From Taxillus chinensis (Eukaryota; Streptophyta; Magnoliopsida; Santalales; Loranthaceae): 64,000 nt of DNA. Numbering within the stretch: the first letter of the stretch is position 1; each line of letters begins with the position of its first letter. This document shows, piece after piece, positions 57,515 to 64,000 of this stretch. The stretch is taken from assembly GCA_023512835.1 (NCBI GenBank), contig CM042085.1, positions 44,192,189 through 44,256,188 of the forward strand, written 5' to 3'. The position numbers and the translations under genes were made by a program. The notes beneath the pieces were generated by a model. That model worked only from the letters and a program-made list of their open reading frames with translations. It did no database searches and was not told the origin of the DNA.

Positions 57515-60122
57515 GTTGCAAACATAATGTCGGGCGACTTGTCGTAAGATACAACAATGATTCTATCATCCCTCTGTAGTCAGTCACATTTACTGATATG
57601 CCATCCACATCAAGATCTAACTTGGCACTGACAGGCATCGGAGTTTTGACGGGAGATGAACCTTCCATACCAAACTTCTTAATAAGATCGCGTGTGTACT
57701 TAGCTTGATTAATGAATATTCCTTCCTTCAATTGTCTAACTTCTATTCCAAGGAAGTAGGACAGTTCTCCCATCATGCTCATCTCAAACTTGCCTGTCAT
57801 CAACTTAGCAAACTCTTCACAAAGCTTCGGATTCGTTGATCCGAAAATGATATCATCCACGTATATCTGTACGATTAGAGTGTGTCCTTTCTCTTTTCGT
57901 AGAAATAAGGTGGTGTCAATCTTCCCTTTTTGGAAGTTGTGAGCAAGTAGAAATTCTGACAGTGTGTCGTACCAGGCTCTTGGAACTATGAAGTTTTCAT
58001 ATGAAGTGTATGCCAGAAAAATCCGAATTGCCTCAAGTCTTACTACTGGAGCAAAGGTCTCATCATAGTCTATTCCTTCTTCTTGACGATATCCTTTCGC
58101 CACCAGTCTGGCTTTGTTCCGGATTACTATTCCATCCGTATCAAGCTTGTTCCGGAACACCCATTTAACTCCAATGACTTGCTGAGACTTAGGCCTTGGT
58201 ACTAAGGTCCACACATTGTTCCTCTTAAATTGATTCAGCTCTTCTTGCATGGCTTCTATCCAATTTGAATCTTGAAGAGCTTCATCTACCACCTTTGGTT
58301 TTATTTGAGATAGAAAACACGAGTAAAGACTCATGTTTGAGGTGGCTGCTCTTGTCCTTACACCAACAGTAGGATCACCAATCACTTGATCTGAGGGATG
58401 GTTTCGGGTCCATCTGTAATTCTGTGCATGTGATGGTTGATCGTGAATAATTTGAAGCTCTGCCAGATTTGGTGGTTCACGTATATCTGCTGGTTGAGCT
58501 TCTTCCGGACTAGATGTTTCCGTATTAGAAGGTACAGTTGAACTAGATGGTTCTTCAACACTGTTTCTGTCAGCGTTAACTAGTCTGGACGGACTTGAAG
58601 GTGCTCCGGAATTTTGGGTATCCGTAGGAGTATGTCTGGAGCTAAATGGTAGTCCAGAGTTCGAGTCATCCGTAGCATCGTCCATATCATTTCTTTGTGC
58701 TCCTCTGGTGCCGCTTGGTTGGTCAGTATGTATAACAGGAACAGCCATAAACTTTGAATAGTCGATGTTGTTGTCTTGAACCTGTACGTTAGAACTTGAA
58801 GAAGCAACTTTTGACCAATCAAGATTAGTTTCATCAAAGGTCACATGGATAGATTCTTCAACTTTAAAAAGTTTTCTATTGAAGACCCGATAAGCCTTGC
58901 TATGTAGTGAGTACCCGACAAAAATCCCATCATCAGATTTTGGTTCAAATTTATTCCGGGTCTCTTTGCCATTTATCAATATATAGCAAGTACACCCAAA
59001 AGTTCTGAAATGTGAAATTGAAGGTTTTTGTCCTCTCCACATCTCATAGGGTGTTTTCATGGTAGATTTATTTATTAGAGTTTTGTTCTGAACATAGCAG
59101 GCAGTGGACACAGCTTCAGCCCATAGACTGAGAGGAAGTGTTGCCCCTGCTAACATGGATCTACCAGCTTCAACTAAAGTACGATTCTTGCGCTCAGCTA
59201 CCCCATTTTGTTGTGGAGTTCTGGGAGCAGAGAAGTCATGTTGTATGCCCTGTTCAGAACAATATGATCTCATTTCTGAAAAATCAAATTTTGTACCATG
59301 ATCACTCCTGATGCACTTTATGCTCAGTCCTTGTGAGTTGCTTATCCAGTTGAAAAGATCTACTAGATGTTCAAAAGTTTGATCCTTTGATTTCAGGAAC
59401 ATCACCCATGTGTACCTGGTGAAATCATCGATAACCACAAGGGTATATCTCTCACCAGCCAGAGATGGAACAGAAATAGGACCACAGAGGTCCATATGAA
59501 GAAGTTGTAGAGGAGCAATTATTGAATTAACTGATTTGCTCTTAAAGCTATGTTTGGTCTGTTTGCCCAGTTGGCATTCTCGACAGAGAGTGTCTCTGGA
59601 GAATTTGAGTTTAGGTAGACCAGTGACAAGATCAAGTGACGCTAATTTAGACAAAGTCTTAAAGTTTAAATGTGCACATCGCTTGTGCCATAGCCAACTA
59701 TCTTCATCTGATGCTTTAGTGAGGAAGCATACAGGGTTAAAAGAATTATTTCTTAAGACCACTGAGTATATGTCCCCATCTCTTGATCCGGATAACTTAA
59801 TATCTCCGGATAAGTTTTCTCTATCCGTACAGAGTTGGACATAAAAGGAAACAAGAAATCCTTTGTCACATAAATTACTGACACTTAGCAAATTATGCTT
59901 CAAACCTTCGACTAGTGCAACTCTAGTGATTGATACACAGCCGTTAGTTAAAGTGCCATACCTGACAGTCTTACCTTTGCTGTTGTCACCATATGAAACG
60001 GATGGACCTCGTTTTTCATTAACTTCTACGAGCAGAGTCTGATCACCCGTCATATGTCCGGAGCATCCACTATCGAGGATCCACTTGCTTTGATTGATCT
60101 TTAACTTCAAGTGATCCGGCAA
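57459..60122 (-). CDS. Copia pol: protease, integrase, reverse transcriptase (long open frame, RT internally deleted)
   Basis: 887 codons open. Residues about 13-25 [13 protein letters not shown] (aspartic protease), the gag-pre-integrase [10 protein letters not shown], integrase core with Asp, Asp and Glu in [16 protein letters not shown] and [10 protein letters not shown], then a Ser/Pro-rich linker. RT begins WIEAMQEEL and [10 protein letters not shown], reaches [13 protein letters not shown] and YENF, then jumps to PRAWYD and the catalytic YVDDIIFGS. The stretch normally between, which holds the first catalytic Asp of RT, is absent (junction near 58000). The frame is kept, so the deletion was in frame, but RT should be inactive. 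This pol is in the same frame as the end of gag, one stop codon apart (60156-60158). Confidence 0.92.
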   Translation of the reverse strand: MPDHLKLKINQSKWILDSGCSGHMTGDQTLLVEVNEKRGPSVSYGDNSKGKTVRYGTLTNGCVSITRVALVEGLKHNLLSVSNLCDKGFLVSFYVQLCTDRENLSGDIKLSGSRDGDIYSVVLRNNSFNPVCFLTKASDEDSWLWHKRCAHLNFKTLSKLASLDLVTGLPKLKFSRDTLCRECQLGKQTKHSFKSKSVNSIIAPLQLLHMDLCGPISVPSLAGERYTLVVIDDFTRYTWVMFLKSKDQTFEHLVDLFNWISNSQGLSIKCIRSDHGTKFDFSEMRSYCSEQGIQHDFSAPRTPQQNGVAERKNRTLVEAGRSMLAGATLPLSLWAEAVSTACYVQNKTLINKSTMKTPYEMWRGQKPSISHFRTFGCTCYILINGKETRNKFEPKSDDGIFVGYSLHSKAYRVFNRKLFKVEESIHVTFDETNLDWSKVASSSSNVQVQDNNIDYSKFMAVPVIHTDQPSGTRGAQRNDMDDATDDSNSGLPFSSRHTPTDTQNSGAPSSPSRLVNADRNSVEEPSSSTVPSNTETSSPEEAQPADIREPPNLAELQIIHDQPSHAQNYRWTRNHPSDQVIGDPTVGVRTRAATSNMSLYSCFLSQIKPKVVDEALQDSNWIEAMQEELNQFKRNNVWTLVPRPKSQQVIGVKWVFRNKLDTDGIVIRNKARLVAKGYRQEEGIDYDETFAPVVRLEAIRIFLAYTSYENFIVPRAWYDTLSEFLLAHNFQKGKIDTTLFLRKEKGHTLIVQIYVDDIIFGSTNPKLCEEFAKLMTGKFEMSMMGELSYFLGIEVRQLKEGIFINQAKYTRDLIKKFGMEGSSPVKTPMPVSAKLDLDVDGISVNVTDYRGMIESLLYLTTSRPTLCLQLASCTISGESQGVTYASC

Positions 60123-60155
60123 TGCATTCCAGAGATGCTTCTGAAAGACAACAGT

Positions 60156-62412
60156 TTACACTTTTGGTGCCCAAACTTGTTTCGGGCGGTTAGAGAGAGC
60201 AACAGTATTGTCAACAGTTACGGATTTGATTTTGCTAGGACTTTTAGCTCTCCAAGTTGACTTTAACTTGTTAGTTTCAACTGCTTCTTTTATTTGGGTT
60301 TTCTTGGGAGAGACACTCCTTTGAGGTTTAGATTTTGTTTTGCTCGAAGAAACCATTTTATTAAACTGATCTTTATTGGATTGAATTTGATTACAAAGCC
60401 AGTTATCAAATAAACTCCAACATTCATAGTGATAATGACCCATTTCCTTACAGATGGAACAGACACTATAATGTGAAGTACAAACAGGGGATACAGGTCT
60501 CTTAGATTTTACAGACTTTCTACTCTGTTCCCTGTGGCCTAATCCATTGCGTTTGGGTGACGCGCTCTTGGCCCTAGATGCGTCAGCCTTAGCCTTTTCT
60601 TTTCTTTTTGGGTGCTACAGTTTTGGTTTTAACTGCAGCAGCCTTCCCTTCATCATTAGTTACGGGTGCTACTGCTTCGGGAAGTGCAGTAACAACCTCG
60701 ACTCCACAGTCATAAACTATGGTGCCACCTGAAATGAAACCATCCAACGGTTTAGATGTACTAACAGGACATAAGTTGGTTAATTTAGGGGTGAAATCCG
60801 GAGGACACTCAGTAGCTTGAGTTATGGAAGTCGATGGTTCTGAACCTAGGCCAGGTTTGACTCGGATGTTGTCAGGATCAGTCCTAAAGGTAGAGGCTAT
60901 TTCCCCGGATTTTAGCCACTTACGATTTATTTCCCTTTCCTGTTCCAGTTCATTTTTGAGTCGTTTCATAATAACTTTTAGGCCCGTTAGGTTGGTATTT
61001 AACAAATGATTTTCAGCTCTTATATCATGATACCAAGCCTCTTTTCCTCTGAAGTCAGCTATGTCCTTTTCAAGTCTAGTGATAGTAAATTCAAGGCGTT
61101 TATTCTGACTTTCCACATCTTTGTACATTTGAGTAATTACTTGTCTCTCATTCTTTTCATGATCACGTTCACTAATAAGAGATTCTAATTGACTCATGAG
61201 CTCAGAGATAGAAGGTACCTCAGTATTTGCCATGAGGCAGACGTTCGGCTTAGGAGTTGGCTCATCATCCGAGGATTCTTCCTCTTCTTCTGAGCCACTG
61301 ACGTACTTTGTCACGAACGCCTTCCTCTTGTTCTTGCTGTTGTCTGAGGTGGAACGGCGAGGAGTTACCTTGTCACTTTTCTCGGCCACTTTTAATTTGG
61401 ATCTGCATTTCTTGGCCCAATGACCGGGTTTCCCACAGTTGAAGCATTCTTGGGAGCTCGACTCCGATCGTTCCTTCCTTCTGGATGATGACGAGCCTCT
61501 TCTGAATCCTTTTCTACTTTTCCGAAGGAATCGTTCAAAGGATTTGACAAGAAGAGCTATTTCCTCTTCTGCGTCTGAGTCAGAATTCTCTGACTCATCC
61601 GTATCATCCTCTTGATGATTACTGGAGCATTCCGTAGCTTTGAGAGCTACCCCTTTTTCTTTCCGAGCTATCTTCTCATCACGGTCAGTGTATTTGAATC
61701 TGATCTCATGAGTCCGAAGCTCTCCATATATTTCCTCAAGGGCAGTGAATGGCCGATTTTTGTCGGCTTGCATCTGGAGTCGCTTGGAGTAGTATCGATC
61801 CGGCAAGGATCGAAAGAACTTGTCATTTATTTGAGACCGAGTGTAGTGCTCATTGAACGTTTTTAGCTCTAGAATGAGCTTGCCGAATCTCCGATAGATG
61901 CTTTCAAGGGATTCGCCAGGTTTGTGATTGAAACTCTCAAAATTCGTCTGAGAGCACATATCACATTTTGCGTTTGGGACCGACTCCCCTCATAGAGGAT
62001 TGTCGGTTTATCCCAAACGGCTTTTCTTTGTCGTGTAGCCCCTGGACATCCGTGAAAGCCTCGGAATCCAAAGATGATGTAACATAAGCCAGAGCCTTTT
62101 CACTAGCACACTGCCGAGGCTCTTTCATCGTTGGTAAGTTCAAGATCCGTCTTTGGCCTCCTAACTCCATGTTCTCCGATAGTCATCGGAATTGGAATCT
62201 CCTGATGAAGACATGGCCACATGAGATGATCATGGCACACCATAAACATCTTCATGCGAGCTTTCCACCTGGGAGAAAAGCTCAGGTGTGAATTTGGTAG
62301 GGCCAGTTGAGGGTGCGTCACCGCCGCTTCGATTTGGGATGGGCTCTGGTCTTCGAACCAGGAAGAACGGTACGACTTCCCCTTGCCCTACCCCGTCAGG
62401 GGTTGTGCTCAC
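60156..62412 (-). pseudogene. Copia (Sirevirus-like) gag
   Basis: The N-terminal part (62412-61960) is in broken frames. The main frame (61959-60589) has the gag capsid part (MCSQTNFESFNHKPGESLESIYRRF), acidic stretches, and zinc knuckle CFNCGKPGHWAKKC (about 61443-61402). A Ser-rich and coiled-coil part follows (about 61200-60900). After a frame change near 60590 a second knuckle CSICKEMGHYHYEC (about 60455-60414) and a basic tail (SSKTKSKPQRSVSPKK) precede the TAA at 60158-60156. Two knuckles and long gag are Sirevirus traits. Confidence 0.88.
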
Positions 62413-63038
<626 letters not shown>

Positions 63039-63050
63039 GCTCTGATACCA
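63039..63050 (-). promoter_or_regulatory. primer-binding site of the Copia element
   Basis: GCTCTGATACCA, the inverse of TGGTATCAGAGC, two bases from the LTR at 63053. Confidence 0.92.
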
Positions 63051-63052
63051 CT

Positions 63053-64000
63053 TGATGGTCACTTGGAGCCTAGAGGGGGGTGAATAGGCTCTTGTCTAAA
63101 CTCTTTTTATCTCTTAAGGCACTACACTAATCTACTCAAGTGATAGAATCACTGCGGAAGATAACCAGATAGTGGAAGTATTTTGTTTTATTATCAAGAG
63201 ATAAATACAACAAAATAGAAGCAAGACTCTCTTACACTCTGTTTACAAAGGGATTCACACACTAGCCTAGATTATTTCTTTGAGCTCTTGTGCATACACA
63301 GGTTATTCAAGCTTGTTCGCACACGTACACACTTCCTTACAAATATACAAGTATGAATATTTATACAAACATTCCTAAGAGACAACCTTGGAACTTGTAG
63401 TTCCGGAATGCGTTCAGCACTAACTATTCCTCGGTAATCTCTCTGTCTTGACTGCTGCGGTTTGTGGAGCTCAAGATCTTGGGTTTGAAGAGTATAAGTG
63501 CATTTGTGAGTTCCCAAATACAATTGAGGTTGTATCCACATATCCGGATGATCCACGTGTAAGATTCTTCAGGTTCTCAATAAATTTGTCTTACATCGGG
63601 ACGCCACGAGCTGATAACTTTAAATGCGGTGAGTTGAAGTAGTATCTTCTTGGTCCAGTGTAATTTTCCTTACTCCGTTGCTAATGAAGCTCGGAACCTT
63701 ACTCCGTGTCAGTGGTTGCTTACTCTGTATCTGTTTAGTACTGGAATCCTTAGTCCGTGTCAGCGCTTCCTTACTCCGCATGTAAGTTCCTTACTCCGTA
63801 TGTAAATTGCTTACTCCGTATGTAAGTTCCTTACTCCGTATGTAAATTCCTTACTCCGTATGTAAGTTCCTTACTCCGTATGTAAATTCCTTACTCCGTA
63901 TGTAAGTTCCTTACTCCGGGCGAGTCTAAGGGATCGGAATGCTTACTCCGTACTAGCGTTTCCTTACTCCGTATGAGTAAAGTTGTCCGGATTCCTTACT
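63053..64000 (-). repeat. Copia 5' LTR, continues past the window
   Basis: Begins TGATGGTCACTTGGAGCC (inverse of the solo LTR end, two changes). Includes the 20-bp tandem array at 63770-63919. A 64-codon plus-strand ORF at 63448-63642 repeats in the other LTR because the DNA does. Confidence 0.9.

Overview
This is plant nuclear DNA, almost entirely nested LTR retrotransposons. The evidence is tRNA-iMet-type primer sites (TGGTATCAGAGC), LTRs bounded by TG...CA with 5-bp target-site duplications (TSDs), and Athila-like, chromovirus (Tekay/Del-like) and Sirevirus-like coding remnants. The species cannot be named from the sequence. I see no ordinary host gene in its own locus. The only well-preserved cellular gene is a LOG-family (cytokinin-activating enzyme family) ORF carried inside a young non-autonomous retroelement.

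Layout. 1-3490: decayed Athila-type pol (+) with its 3' noncoding part. 3491-37225: a Tekay-like element G1 (- strand) broken by a nest. Its gag holds a solo LTR (3719-5382, TSD AGACC). Its leader holds a Copia solo LTR (6707-8135, TSD CATGT). Its 5' LTR is split by element H (9038-37043, TSD CCAAA). H has no coding capacity. It is split by Tekay-like element G2 (12056-30157, TSD AGACT), and its right LTR holds another solo G-type LTR (34092-35871, TSD TATAT). G2 in turn is split by element L (19658-27870, TSD CTTAA), whose 2625-bp LTRs are nearly identical. L carries a LOG-like gene and two related small ORFs, one of them inside each LTR. The insertion order is therefore G1, then H, then G2, then L.

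37226-42344: a CACTA-like terminal repeat array, AT-rich sequence, a MITE-like segment and two truncated LTRs (J). 42345-64000: a Sirevirus-like Copia element (- strand) with LTRs, multiple polypurine tracts, gag, pol and a long third ORF. A nearly complete Tekay-like element G3 (45958-54974, +) is inserted in that third ORF.

The most interesting signals lie in structure shared by the LTR families. (1) Element L is a retrotransposed package of genes, each with its own TATA box. (2) Splice-site-like sequences at matching places suggest an intron inside the LTR of several families. (3) A stem-loop with a constant AGGA loop and changing but still complementary stems sits beside the polypurine tract. 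(4) A second LTR stem-loop has stems that differ between copies yet remain paired. (5) A pair of ACGT-centred palindromes exactly 37 bp apart precedes the TATA box. Many single-base indels in coding remnants may be real decay or assembly error.
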